Shown here in pieces: positions 42,990 through 51,194 of a DNA stretch of 64,000 nucleotides. The DNA comes from Collinsella aerofaciens (GTDB lineage Bacteria; Actinomycetota; Coriobacteriia; Coriobacteriales; Coriobacteriaceae): positions 1,116,001 to 1,180,000 of the forward strand of contig NZ_CP024160.1 in the NCBI RefSeq assembly GCF_002736145.1, given 5' to 3'. How positions within the stretch are numbered: position 1 is the first letter of the stretch; each line of letters begins with the position of its first letter. A program made the translations under genes and the position numbers. The notes under the pieces were generated by a model. It made no database searches. It was given only the letters and a program-made list of their open reading frames with translations, and had not been told where the DNA came from.

Positions 42990-43643
42990 ATGACCCCCGC
43001 ACAGATTGAGTTCTACAAGCGCCTTGCACATGGCCTGGCGCTCCAATTTGGCCCCAACTGCGAAATCGTCGTCCACGATCTGGAGACCGATGACGTGGAC
43101 CACTCCATCGTAGTGATCGAAAACGGCCACGTCAGCGGGCGCAAACTGGGTGACGGCCCCAGCCATATTGTGCTTGAATCCATGCACGAGGGCACCGCCG
43201 ACGTGCACGACCGCGAGCCGTACCTCACCAAAACCGCCGATGGCAAGCTGCTCAAGTCCTCGACCATCTTTATCCGCAACGACGAGGGCAAGCCCGTCGG
43301 CATTTTGGGTATTAACTTTGACATTACGCTTATGAAGGCTTTTGAGCGTTCGCTCGACGCCTTTACCGGCACCGGCGGCACGGGCTACACCGAGCCCGAG
43401 CCCATTACCAAGAACATCGGCGACCTGCTCGAGGACCTGCTGCACGAGTGCGAGCAGTTTGTGGGCAAGCCCGCGGCGCTCATGACCAAAGACGAGCGCA
43501 TTCGTGCCATTGGCTACCTCGACCGTCGCGGCGCCTTCCTCATTTCCAAGTCGAGCGAACGCGCCTGCGAGTTCTTTGGCATCTCCAAGTACAGCTTCTA
43601 TAGCTACCTCAATGAGGCCAAGGCGGCGGCCGGCGACAAGTAG
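42990..43643 (+). CDS. YheO-like PAS/HTH transcriptional regulator
   Basis: The 217-residue protein starts at the ATG at 42990 after AGGAAGG. Residues 5-115 form a YheO-type PAS-like sensor (CEIVVHDLETDDVDHSIVVIENGHVSGRK, IFIRNDEGKPVGILGINFDI). The C-terminal 60 residues hold a helix-turn-helix (IGYLDRRGAFLISKSSERACEFFGISKYSFYSYLN). Members include DauR, which controls amino-acid catabolism. It is divergent from dpaL and probably controls the catabolic cluster. A paralogue lies at 57641-58297. Confidence 0.9.
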   Translation: MTPAQIEFYKRLAHGLALQFGPNCEIVVHDLETDDVDHSIVVIENGHVSGRKLGDGPSHIVLESMHEGTADVHDREPYLTKTADGKLLKSSTIFIRNDEGKPVGILGINFDITLMKAFERSLDAFTGTGGTGYTEPEPITKNIGDLLEDLLHECEQFVGKPAALMTKDERIRAIGYLDRRGAFLISKSSERACEFFGISKYSFYSYLNEAKAAAGDK

Positions 43644-43766
43644 GCACTCGCCTAGATTGCCCCTCCCCTTTTGGGCGCGAGTTCTGGAAAGCGCGAATCC
43701 AAGACCGAGCCGCTTGGAAAGTTCCATATAATCGATGTCATTAGTATTTCGAAAGGATGGAACAGA

Positions 43767-44756
43767 ATGGCGTTGAGCAAGGCATCATGCACCGGTCGCG
43801 GATTGATTCCGGCAATTGGTGGACATGTGCACCGCATGTTCGATGAGGGTGAAGACGACCTGTTTTCGCTGAGCCTTGACGACGTGATGGATGATCGCCC
43901 GTGGACCGCCGACGAACTCATGGGCGGCGGCGGGGCTCGCCCGTCAAGCCCCAATCCCGCACTTGCGCCTAAGTCCGCACCTGCGCCGACTCCTGCGCAG
44001 TCACCTGTTTCGACGCCTGCGCCTACGCCCGCACCCACTTCGGCGCCCGCGCCCACTCCCCGCCCCGCAAGCGACCCGTCCGAGACGGCGGCATTTCTCG
44101 CTGCGGCGACGCGGAGCAAATCGGCCGACAGCACCGTTATGTACAACGCCCAGCAGTTGCCCGTTCCTGCGGCACGCAAGCCTCCGGTCACAAGGCTCGA
44201 TGAGCCCGTTGCCCATCAGGTTGTCCACGATTCCTGGGCTGCAGCCGATCTGGATGAGACCTCTACCGGCATGCCGGCGCTCGATGTTCCAGTTAACCCG
44301 CTTTTTGCCGCCAACACGAGCGCCGCGGGCTATGAGGGCGGTGCGGCATATTCCGATTATTCCGATGGCTATGCTGGCACCGGTCGCATCGAGACCGAGG
44401 ATTATGGCACCGCATCGAGCGATTATCTCAACGATCCGTACGCCGCCACGCCTGCACCGGAATATGACCCGGAGGCCGCGTCCGCGCCGGTGTATACCAA
44501 AAGCACAGGCGAAGAACGCTTCGCCGATTATTACGCCGAGGAAAAGGCACTGCGTTTCTCGGAATTTCCGCAGGCAGTCAAGGTTGCCTTTATCGCCATT
44601 ATCATTGCCCTGCTCGGCGTCATTGCGTTTGAGGGATTCCAGCTGTTCCGCGGCCCCACCCAAGCGGAGTCGGAGACCCAGCAAAAAGAGGACGATAACC
44701 AGTACCTGGACATCAACACCCTCAAGGGCGACCCCAACGACGGAGACGACGAGTAG
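43767..44756 (+). CDS. Single-pass membrane protein with Ala/Pro-rich linker, unknown
   Basis: The ATG at 43767 follows GAAAGGATGG, giving 329 residues. There is an N-terminal acidic segment (FDEGEDDLFSLSLDDVMDDR), then a Pro/Ala/Thr-rich disordered stretch (about 50-95), a Tyr/Asp-rich region, and one hydrophobic helix at about residues 275-297 (VAFIAIIIALLGVIAFEGFQ). An acidic 30-residue tail follows. With no signal peptide, it is probably a tail-anchored or type II protein with a large disordered cytoplasmic part. I recognise no family. It starts the accessory block that interrupts the purine cluster. Confidence 0.7.
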   Translation: MALSKASCTGRGLIPAIGGHVHRMFDEGEDDLFSLSLDDVMDDRPWTADELMGGGGARPSSPNPALAPKSAPAPTPAQSPVSTPAPTPAPTSAPAPTPRPASDPSETAAFLAAATRSKSADSTVMYNAQQLPVPAARKPPVTRLDEPVAHQVVHDSWAAADLDETSTGMPALDVPVNPLFAANTSAAGYEGGAAYSDYSDGYAGTGRIETEDYGTASSDYLNDPYAATPAPEYDPEAASAPVYTKSTGEERFADYYAEEKALRFSEFPQAVKVAFIAIIIALLGVIAFEGFQLFRGPTQAESETQQKEDDNQYLDINTLKGDPNDGDDE

Positions 44757-45121
44757 CGAGGGCTGAAGGCGGCCGCAGGATCCCGCATCCAGCACCGACT
44801 TCTAAGTGCCGTTTTGTCATCCAGCTACACTTTTCCGGATAATTTGCCTATCGAATTTGACACTTTTCCGAAGTTTTAAAGTGCCCATTTCGACACTTTT
44901 CCGGATGAAAGCCGAATAATCACTTGGGAAACTAACGCCGTTCACGCGTCATTTCGCAGGCGGCGTTTGATTTCCGTCCGTACACGCTGATAGACTTCCT
45001 CTTGCCCGCAAGGAGTGGGCGCGTTTTATCCAGAGTCGGGGTAGAGAGTTGGCTCCACGATCCCGACGCCAACCGGCCAAGAGGCACGGTGGCCCTGCCA
45101 ACATCGATGAAAGGAGTCCGT
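44757..45121. other. Intergenic region with three regularly spaced repeats
   Basis: No gene is supported. The left half carries three copies of CACTTTTCCG at an exact 33-bp period (44828-44903). A GC-rich inverted repeat (ACGCCG...CGGCGT near 44935-44970) follows. The right half leads into the ribosome site (AAAGGAG) of the gene at 45122. Confidence 0.7.
44828..44903 (+). repeat. Three iterons CACTTTTCCG with 33-bp spacing
   Basis: Identical 10-mers start at 44828, 44861 and 44894. The 23-bp spacers share a related 3' end (ATTTGA, ATTTCGA), and two copies extend to ACACTTTTCCGGAT. The period equals about three turns of DNA, so three proteins could bind on one face. Confidence 0.65.
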
Positions 45122-45544
45122 ATGGACAATTTCTCCGTGCGCAGCGAGCGCAACTTCCACAACCTGACAGCCAAGCCAAAACGAATGCATCTTCTGGACA
45201 AGCCGAACGGCTACGCCTCGGCCATGGTCAAGAGCAGGCTCTCCCACCAGATGCGCTTTACGGTGCAGAAACTCGAGGAAGTGCTTTGCGCTACCGGCAA
45301 TCCGCACGTACTGCAGATTCAGCTGCTCGGAGACGACTCGCGCGAGCCGTCTAGCTGGAAGCTCTTTGCCGACGGCGCGTGTGTCGCAAGCGGGTCCGGA
45401 GCCTTTGCCCGTGAGTACTTCTGTGAGGGAGCCGAGGTGTTCCTGGACCTGTGCCGCGATGCCGTCGAGGCTGTCGAGCTGCGCCAGTGGAGTCAAAGGG
45501 AGTACGAGCTGCTGAGTGCCGTGCGCGGGATTGCAATGATTTAG
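45122..45544 (+). CDS. Hypothetical protein, 140 residues
   Basis: The ATG at 45122 has AAAGGAG upstream. The protein has no membrane helix or signal peptide. It has a basic N-terminal third (RNFHNLTAKPKRMHLLDKPN), a central VQKLEEVLCATGNPHVLQIQLLGD, and an acidic C-terminal part. I recognise no family. Codon use looks like its neighbours. Its end overlaps by 4 bp the convergent DUF4143 remnant. It could belong to the accessory block or be a lineage-specific orphan. Confidence 0.6.
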   Translation: MDNFSVRSERNFHNLTAKPKRMHLLDKPNGYASAMVKSRLSHQMRFTVQKLEEVLCATGNPHVLQIQLLGDDSREPSSWKLFADGACVASGSGAFAREYFCEGAEVFLDLCRDAVEAVELRQWSQREYELLSAVRGIAMI

Positions 45545-45970
45545 AAACAGAGCGGTGGCGTTATCGAACTGTCGACGCCGCCGCCTCCCCAATGCCCGTC
45601 GTGCTCAACGATCAGATCGACCTCAAGGCCCTTCTCATCTCGGAAATAATGAACACTGTTGTCGACACCGCCGTAGGTGGAAAGGAACACGCGCACGTCG
45701 CGCAGGATGAGATTCTCAAAGAGCATCCCCAGCGTTTGCATATCGCCAAGCAGCCGCTCAGGGGTAGCCCCCAGCAACGCCGCCGCAAGTGACGGGTCAC
45801 AGAAGTAGCGCTTGGGGCGCACGCGAACGCGGGCCTTCGAGCGCACATACTGGCCTGCTCTCTCGCGCAAGCTCGTCCGAAAACCCAAGGTTTGCAGGTC
45901 ACCGCTCCTGCAGCACCAGCGGGCGACGTCATCCTGCGAAATTACGCCATTCTCAATGCAGTTTTTACGC
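45541..45970 (-). pseudogene. C-terminal remnant of a DUF4143-type AAA ATPase
   Basis: The frame reads VISQDDVARWCCRSGDLQTL upstream of 45888 without a start, then KRYFCDPSLAAALLGATPERLL and NLILRDVRVF, a gap, then SVHYFRDEKGLEVDLIVEHDG. This is the nuclease-like DUF4143 C-terminal region of a widespread AAA ATPase family in gut bacteria. The P-loop domain is missing, and the frame breaks near 45960-45980 at a small sequence rearrangement. It is a decayed gene next to a second, intact ATPase. Confidence 0.8.
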
Positions 45971-46050
45971 CGTTTTCATTGTAGGTTTTACGCTCGGCAT
46001 CCTTGGCGCGGCGCTTGCTCAACCACCGGACCAGCGAATTGCCCGGATTC

Positions 46051-46156
46051 TGGGACGTGCTTTCCGCTCCAGGCCTCTACCGGAAAATGCGTCCCACTCT
46101 GAGGCCGAAATCTGGGATGCGCTTTCCGCCAAAGGGAAAGCGCGTCCCATTCCGAG
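46051..46156. repeat. Paired hairpin repeat, left flank of the DUF234 ATPase
   Basis: TGGGACGTGCTTTCCG (46051) pairs with CGGAAAATGCGTCCCA (46081), and TGGGATGCGCTTTCC (46113) pairs with GGAAAGCGCGTCCCA (46135). The last 22 nt (46135-46156) recur exactly at 47758-47779 on the other side of the ATPase gene. Confidence 0.75.
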
Positions 46157-46178
46157 CATCACATCAGAGCGCGCTTGG

Positions 46179-47570
46179 TTATCTCCGCTCGCACATCTCG
46201 GCAAACGAGATCAGCTTGACGTCTCCCCTGCTATCCGCGGCATCCCGACATCCCTGCGTAAAGCCGCTTTTTGAGAATAGTGCATAGCTTTTTCGTTGCC
46301 GTCTAAAGAGCTCGCTTCGGTGCACGAGCTTTTGCAGCACGTCTTCGCCCACCGGTTCATTGCGCCATTTGCACTCCGCAAACAGAGCAGTGCCCTCGCC
46401 ATCGTCAACAATTAAGTCGATTTCTTCCTGCGTATGCGTGCGATTATCCGTCCCCCACCAGCGCCCGACGCTCGCCGGAACCACATCGAGCCGGCCTGCG
46501 CGCGCGAGTTCGTACACATATTGCCTGCATATAAGCTCAAAGACCGTACCCATGTAATCCGATACGTGCGACTCAATGCGTTTATACGCCATCTCGGCCA
46601 TATCGTTTTGAATCAGCCCGATGTTCTGCGGAACAAACTTGTACCAGAACCTAAACATCTGGTCGCTCAGTAGATACACGGCCCGCTTATTGCTCGTCTC
46701 GTTTAGGGGCAGCTCGCGCTCGACAATCCCAAGCGACGCCAGCTTATCCACATAGCTCTTTACGTTGCTCGCAGGGATTCCCGTAGAGCTCGCAATCTCC
46801 GAGATCTTCGAGCGCCCCTGAGCAATTGCTTGCACGATCGCATCATATTGCTCGGGGTTGCGGCACTCTTGCATTAGCAGGTTACTCGGCTCCTCAAAGA
46901 GATAGCCCGTAGGAGTAAGAAAAAGACGTTTGATGTTGTCCTTGAGCGATACGGTAGGATCGACTTTCTCGATATATGCGGGAATGCCGCCCGTCATGCC
47001 ATAGCAAACCGCAGCGTCTTCGCGACTCATGCTCTGCCACAGGCCGAGGGTCGTCGTAAAATCGAGCGGCATGATCTTAAACTGGGCCGTACGCCTACCG
47101 TATAGTGGGCTCTCGTAGCCCAACACCTGTTCCTCCATAAACGAAAGAGACGAGCCGCATAGAATCAGCATGAGCCTGGTCTCTTTGTACAGGTGATCGA
47201 TCTTGTCTTGCAGCAACGAGCTGATCTCGGGATTCGATTGGGCGAGATAGGGGTACTCGTCAATCACGACAATCAAACGTTCCGTGCGAGCCATGGTGGC
47301 CAATGCATCGAACGCCTCGTCAAAACTACGAAACGACACGCCTGCAGCACCAACCGAACCCGCAAGTATCGCCTGGCTAAAGCCGTGCAGATTTGCCTCT
47401 GCATTGGTACGACGAGCTTGAAAGTAAATAGCCTTCTTGCCTTGGATGAACTCTGTGATAAGACGCGTTTTACCCACACGACGGCGGCCGTAAATCACAG
47501 GCATCTCAAAGGAGCCCGTGCCATACAGTCGATTGAGCTCGGATATTTCCGCTGTTCTTCCGATAAACAT
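46179..47570 (-). CDS. AAA ATPase with DUF234 domain
   Basis: The 463-residue protein has an archaeal-type P-loop ATPase domain: GRRRVGKTRLITEF (Walker A, about 28-41) and LIVVIDEYPYLAQ (Walker B). A winged-helix segment (ISEIASSTGIPASNVKSYVDKLASLGIVE) follows, then a C-terminal DUF234 nuclease-like domain with the conserved EIDLIVDDGEGTALFAECKW. Members are common in gut bacteria and archaea; the function is unknown, with defence or mobile-element roles often suspected. The promoter region is a perfect 23-bp inverted repeat. It lies between two copies of a hairpin repeat and interrupts the purine cluster. Confidence 0.88.
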   Translation of the reverse strand: MFIGRTAEISELNRLYGTGSFEMPVIYGRRRVGKTRLITEFIQGKKAIYFQARRTNAEANLHGFSQAILAGSVGAAGVSFRSFDEAFDALATMARTERLIVVIDEYPYLAQSNPEISSLLQDKIDHLYKETRLMLILCGSSLSFMEEQVLGYESPLYGRRTAQFKIMPLDFTTTLGLWQSMSREDAAVCYGMTGGIPAYIEKVDPTVSLKDNIKRLFLTPTGYLFEEPSNLLMQECRNPEQYDAIVQAIAQGRSKISEIASSTGIPASNVKSYVDKLASLGIVERELPLNETSNKRAVYLLSDQMFRFWYKFVPQNIGLIQNDMAEMAYKRIESHVSDYMGTVFELICRQYVYELARAGRLDVVPASVGRWWGTDNRTHTQEEIDLIVDDGEGTALFAECKWRNEPVGEDVLQKLVHRSELFRRQRKSYALFSKSGFTQGCRDAADSRGDVKLISFAEMCERR

Positions 47571-47587
47571 AGGGCCATCCTTCCTTT

Positions 47588-47639
47588 ACGTTATAGCTAG
47601 CTATATTATATCTTCCTATAATATAGCTAGCTATAACGT
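47588..47639 (-). promoter_or_regulatory. Perfect 23-bp inverted repeat in the ATPase promoter
   Basis: ACGTTATAGCTAGC followed by TATATTATA (47588-47610) is repeated exactly in inverted form at 47617-47639 around the loop TCTTCC. It contains TATAAT-like -10 boxes on both strands and lies 18 bp upstream of the ATPase start. It is likely an autoregulatory operator, or a cruciform-forming end of a mobile element. Confidence 0.7.
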
Positions 47640-47695
47640 AATTCGATAAGCGGAGCACGAAAAGGGGCGGTACACCCCCGCACGTGGACCGTTCC

Positions 47696-47779
47696 GGAAA
47701 ATGTATCCCGTTCTGGAACCAAAAACTGGGCCGTAGTTTCCGCCAAGCATGCCATCCGGAAAGCGCGTCCCATTCCGAG
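47696..47779. repeat. Hairpin repeat, right flank of the DUF234 ATPase
   Basis: It contains GGAAAATGTATCCC (47696), CTGGGCCGTAGTTTCCGC and the 22-nt block GGAAAGCGCGTCCCATTCCG that ends AG (47758-47779). That block is identical to the left flank copy at 46135-46156. Confidence 0.7.
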
Positions 47780-47810
47780 TGGCAATTCCGGGTCACAGTT
47801 TCCGCTCCAA

Positions 47811-47844
47811 ACAAAAGGCCCCGGCTCGCGATGGAGCCGGGGCC
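47811..47844 (-). terminator. Intrinsic terminator of the xdhD operon
   Basis: On the minus strand GGCCCCGGCTC/GAGCCGGGGCC is followed by TTTTGTTTGG. It lies 70 bp past the xdhD stop codon. Confidence 0.88.
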
Positions 47845-47913
47845 AAAGGCGCAGCATATGCAGTTGATGTTGAGCGCGAACAGCTCGTCAGTAATGGCTG
47901 TCCGCGCCCTACC

Positions 47914-50691
47914 CTACCCGCGGTTGCGGACGCGGCTGTAGGGCGTATCCACCATGGGCAGATTTGGACGCAGCTTGCCGTCAAATGCGCGATAGGCGTT
48001 CTGTACGGCGGGCGCCGTGGGGATCGTTGAGATCTCGCCGATGCCCTTGCCGCCGTATGCCACGGACAGCAGCTCGTCCTTCTCCACGTAAATGGCGTGG
48101 ATATCCGGAATCTCGGGCGCACGGAACAGTCCGAGCGTGCCGTACCTTGCCTGGGGCACGCAGTCCTTGAGCGGCCAATCCTCGGTAAGCGCATAGCCCA
48201 TACCCATGAGCACGCCGCCTTCGATCTGACCCTGGATGGAGATGGGGTTGACCACCTTGCCGGAATCGTGCGCGGCATAGACCTCGCTCACGCGACCGTC
48301 ATCGTCCAAAATGACCACATGCGTGGCAAAGCCGTAGCAGATGTGGCTCTTGGGGTTGGGAACGTCGGCGCCCAGTTTGTCGGTCGGCTCCAGGTACACG
48401 TAGCCAAACTCGCATCCCTCGAGCGCCTTGATGGCGGCCGTGGGATCCTGAGGATGCATGCCCTGGCCGGCGACGAGCTCCTGCGTGCGCAGCTGATAAG
48501 CGCGGCCGTCATCGTACTCGATCTTGACGCCGTCGCCATGCGCGCTCACGGGAGTATCAGGTGCAGGCTTGCCGGCCTCGATGTCAAGCATGGCATCGCG
48601 CAGCAGGAAGGCGGCACCGCGCACGGCCTCGCCGGTCACGACCGTCTGACGCGAGCCAGACGTAGTGCCGGAGTCGGGAGCGTTCTCGGTAGAGCACTCG
48701 CCGTTGGCGATGCAGCGAAGCGGCAGACCGCATGCCTCAGCAACGTCCTGCAAAAAGACGGTGTTGCAGCCCTGGCCGATGTCGGACGTGGCGGCATAGA
48801 CCACGGCCACGCCGTTCTCGACGCGAATCTTGCAGCGACCGGCATCGGGCAGGCCCACGCCCACGCCGGCATTCTTCATGGCGCAGGCGATACCGGCGTG
48901 TCCGGGATGCGCATAGTAGGCATCCTTGACCTCGAGCAGCGTCTCCTTAAGCGCCGTGGAGCAGTCGGCAATCTGGCCGTTGGGCAAAACCTCGCCCGGC
49001 TCGATGGCGTTTCTGTAACGAATCTCCCACGGATCCAGGCCGACCTTCTCGGCCAGCAGGTCGATCAGGCTCTCGAGTGCAAACTCGGACTGGCAAACGC
49101 CAAAGCCACGGTACGCGCCGGCAGGCGGGTTGTTGGTGTAGTAGCCGAAGCCGCGGATGTCGGTGTTCTGGTACTTGTAGGGGCCGACGGCATGCGTGCA
49201 GGCGCGCTCGAGCACCGGGCCGCACAGCGACGCGTAGGCGCCGGTGTCAAAGTTGATCTCGCAGTCCAGACCGGTAAAGATGCCCTCGGCGTCACAGCCC
49301 AGCGTAAAGGTGCCGTCCATGGCATGACGCTTGGGATGGAAAGCGAGCGACTCGGCACGCGTGAGCTTGCACTTCACAGGACGCTGGAACTTATATGCGG
49401 CGAGCGCGGCCAGGTGCTGGACCGAAACGTCCTCCTTACCGCCAAAGCCGCCACCCACGAGCATGGTCTCGACGACCACACGCTCGGGTTCGCTATCCCA
49501 GCCAAACATGTGGGCACACTCTTTGCGCGTGTCGTAGGCACCCTGGTCGGTCGACTGCACCTTGACGCCGTTCTTGTACGGGAAGGCAACGGCACACTCG
49601 GGCTCCAAGAAGGCATGCTCGGTAAAGGGCGTGGTAAAGCGCTGCGTCACGGTAAACGCGCTCTCTGCCAGCGCCTTGGCGGCGTCGCCGCGCGTCACAT
49701 GGCGGCTCTGACACACGTTGTCCTTGAGCTCCACCGTGTTGCCAAAGGCAAAGAAGCTGTCGTGCAGGCGCGGGGCGTCGGCAGCCTTGGCCTCGACAAT
49801 GCTACGCACGGGCTCCAGCGGCTCGTAATCGATCTTTACGAGCTTCTTGGCCTTCTCGAGCGTCGCCTCGTCCTCGGCAACCACCAGCACGATGGCGTCA
49901 CCCACGCAGCGGGTGATATCGCCCTGGGCGATCATGACGTCCCAGTCCTGGATAAGGTGGCCGACCTGGTTGACCGGCACGTCCTCGGCGCGCAGGATAC
50001 CCACCACGCCGGGCAGGGCCTCGGCCTTGGAGGTATCGATGGAGAGCACACGGGCGCGCGGATACTTGGAGCGCACGGCGCTGGCGTAGGTCAGACCCGG
50101 TTGATCGAGCTCGTCGATGTCATCGGGGTATTTGCCCTCGCCGAGCACCTTCTTGCGCACGTCAATACGGAAGGCGCGCTTGCCCACGCCGTAGTCATCG
50201 CCGCGCTCCAGGTCCTTGTCGATCTGCTTTTCGCCACGGAGCACCGCAGCGGCCAGCGAGATGCCCTCGATAATCTTTTTGTAGCCGGTGCAGCGGCAGA
50301 CGTTACCGCGAATGGCGTACTTGATCTGCTCCTCGGTGGGCTCGGGGTCCTCGGCGATGAGCGCTGCACCCGCCATGACCATGCCGGGAATGCAAAAACC
50401 GCACTGTACGGCGCCCACGGCGCCAAAGGCGTACACAAAGGCTTCGCGCACGTCTTGGGGCAGGCCCTCGACGGTCACGATGTTGCGACCGGCGGCAAGA
50501 GCGGTGGTCAGTACGCACGCCTTGACGGCCGCACCGTCCACATGGATGGTGCAGGTGCCGCAGGCGCCCTCGGAGCAGCCGTCCTTGGCGGAGTGGATGT
50601 GCAGGTCGTCGCGCAGATAGCGCAGCAACGGTTTGTTTTGGGTCGTCGTGCGCTCGACACCGTTAACGGTAAAAGTGAATTCCTGTGCCAT
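47914..50691 (-). CDS. xdhD: Selenium-dependent xanthine dehydrogenase-type molybdenum hydroxylase
   Basis: The 925-residue protein joins an iron-sulfur part and a molybdenum part without the FAD domain of classic xanthine dehydrogenase. Residues 1-80 form the plant-type [2Fe-2S] domain (CSEGACGTC), and 95-140 the second one (CGFC...CRCTGY). The Mo domain follows, with GGGFGGKED (about 412), AYRGFGVCQSEF (about 525), DIGQGCN and the catalytic Glu in GGKGIGEIS (about 880). Its length and layout match E. coli XdhD and selenium-dependent relatives. It is first in the purine cluster beyond the accessory block and follows the ferredoxin gene by 12 bp. Xanthine or urate-level redox is the expected activity. 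Confidence 0.92.
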   Translation of the reverse strand: MAQEFTFTVNGVERTTTQNKPLLRYLRDDLHIHSAKDGCSEGACGTCTIHVDGAAVKACVLTTALAAGRNIVTVEGLPQDVREAFVYAFGAVGAVQCGFCIPGMVMAGAALIAEDPEPTEEQIKYAIRGNVCRCTGYKKIIEGISLAAAVLRGEKQIDKDLERGDDYGVGKRAFRIDVRKKVLGEGKYPDDIDELDQPGLTYASAVRSKYPRARVLSIDTSKAEALPGVVGILRAEDVPVNQVGHLIQDWDVMIAQGDITRCVGDAIVLVVAEDEATLEKAKKLVKIDYEPLEPVRSIVEAKAADAPRLHDSFFAFGNTVELKDNVCQSRHVTRGDAAKALAESAFTVTQRFTTPFTEHAFLEPECAVAFPYKNGVKVQSTDQGAYDTRKECAHMFGWDSEPERVVVETMLVGGGFGGKEDVSVQHLAALAAYKFQRPVKCKLTRAESLAFHPKRHAMDGTFTLGCDAEGIFTGLDCEINFDTGAYASLCGPVLERACTHAVGPYKYQNTDIRGFGYYTNNPPAGAYRGFGVCQSEFALESLIDLLAEKVGLDPWEIRYRNAIEPGEVLPNGQIADCSTALKETLLEVKDAYYAHPGHAGIACAMKNAGVGVGLPDAGRCKIRVENGVAVVYAATSDIGQGCNTVFLQDVAEACGLPLRCIANGECSTENAPDSGTTSGSRQTVVTGEAVRGAAFLLRDAMLDIEAGKPAPDTPVSAHGDGVKIEYDDGRAYQLRTQELVAGQGMHPQDPTAAIKALEGCEFGYVYLEPTDKLGADVPNPKSHICYGFATHVVILDDDGRVSEVYAAHDSGKVVNPISIQGQIEGGVLMGMGYALTEDWPLKDCVPQARYGTLGLFRAPEIPDIHAIYVEKDELLSVAYGGKGIGEISTIPTAPAVQNAYRAFDGKLRPNLPMVDTPYSRVRNRG

Positions 50692-50703
50692 GGTGATTCC
50701 CCT

Positions 50704-51183
50704 CTACACGCCGGCGGCGATGCCGGTACGGTCGTGGATGGCGCCATGCGGGCAGACGACGGCGCACATGCCGCACGACAGGCAGTCCACGCCATCGATA
50801 TGAGCACAGTTGTCCTCGATGCGGATAGCGCCGGCGGGGCACTTTTTGGCGCACATGCCGCAACCGATGCAGCTCGTGTCGCAGATCCTGCGGGCGATGG
50901 CGCCCTTATCGGTGTTGTTGCAGCGCACCAGGATATTCTGGTAGCCGGGCACGAAGGCAATCACGCGCTGCGGGCACGCCATGCCGCACAGGCCACAGCC
51001 CGTGCACTTGGAGCGATCCACGCGGGCGATGCCATCGACCAGCGCAATAGCGCCGTGGGGGCAGGCCGTGACGCAGGCGCCACAGCCAATGCAGCCTTCG
51101 CTGCAGCGGGCGTCGCCGCCTGCGGAGGCGCAACCACTTCCGCAGGCAACGTAGGCCACGTTATGTTGAATGGATTTGGCCAT
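50704..51183 (-). CDS. Polyferredoxin with four or more [4Fe-4S] sites
   Basis: The 159-residue soluble protein is full of cluster motifs: CIGCGACVTACPHG, CTGCGLCGMACPQ, CIGCGMCAKKCPAG and CLSCGMCAVVCPHG, plus extra Cys residues in the N-terminal CGSGCASAGGDARC and in CNNTDKG. The pattern resembles the C-terminal domain of RnfB. It lies between ygfK (11 bp) and xdhD (12 bp) in one operon, so it probably carries electrons between the two. E. coli has small Fe-S proteins in its matching locus. The exact direction of flow is inferred. Confidence 0.88.
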   Translation of the reverse strand: MAKSIQHNVAYVACGSGCASAGGDARCSEGCIGCGACVTACPHGAIALVDGIARVDRSKCTGCGLCGMACPQRVIAFVPGYQNILVRCNNTDKGAIARRICDTSCIGCGMCAKKCPAGAIRIEDNCAHIDGVDCLSCGMCAVVCPHGAIHDRTGIAAGV

Positions 51184-51194
51184 AAAAGACTCGC

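Larger units (their letters stand above)
47571..47913. other. Intergenic region with palindrome, repeat and terminator
   Basis: No gene is supported. It holds the perfect inverted repeat at 47588-47639, the right flank hairpin repeat at 47696-47779, and the xdhD terminator at 47811-47844. Confidence 0.7.

Noticed and set aside
44828-44903. Short CRISPR array
   Set aside because: Repeats are only 10 nt with partly similar 23-nt spacers, only three units, and no cas genes nearby.
47506-47814. Small leftward frame upstream of the DUF234 ATPase
   Set aside because: It runs through the repeat and the palindrome and has no family match; composition follows the repeats rather than protein coding.
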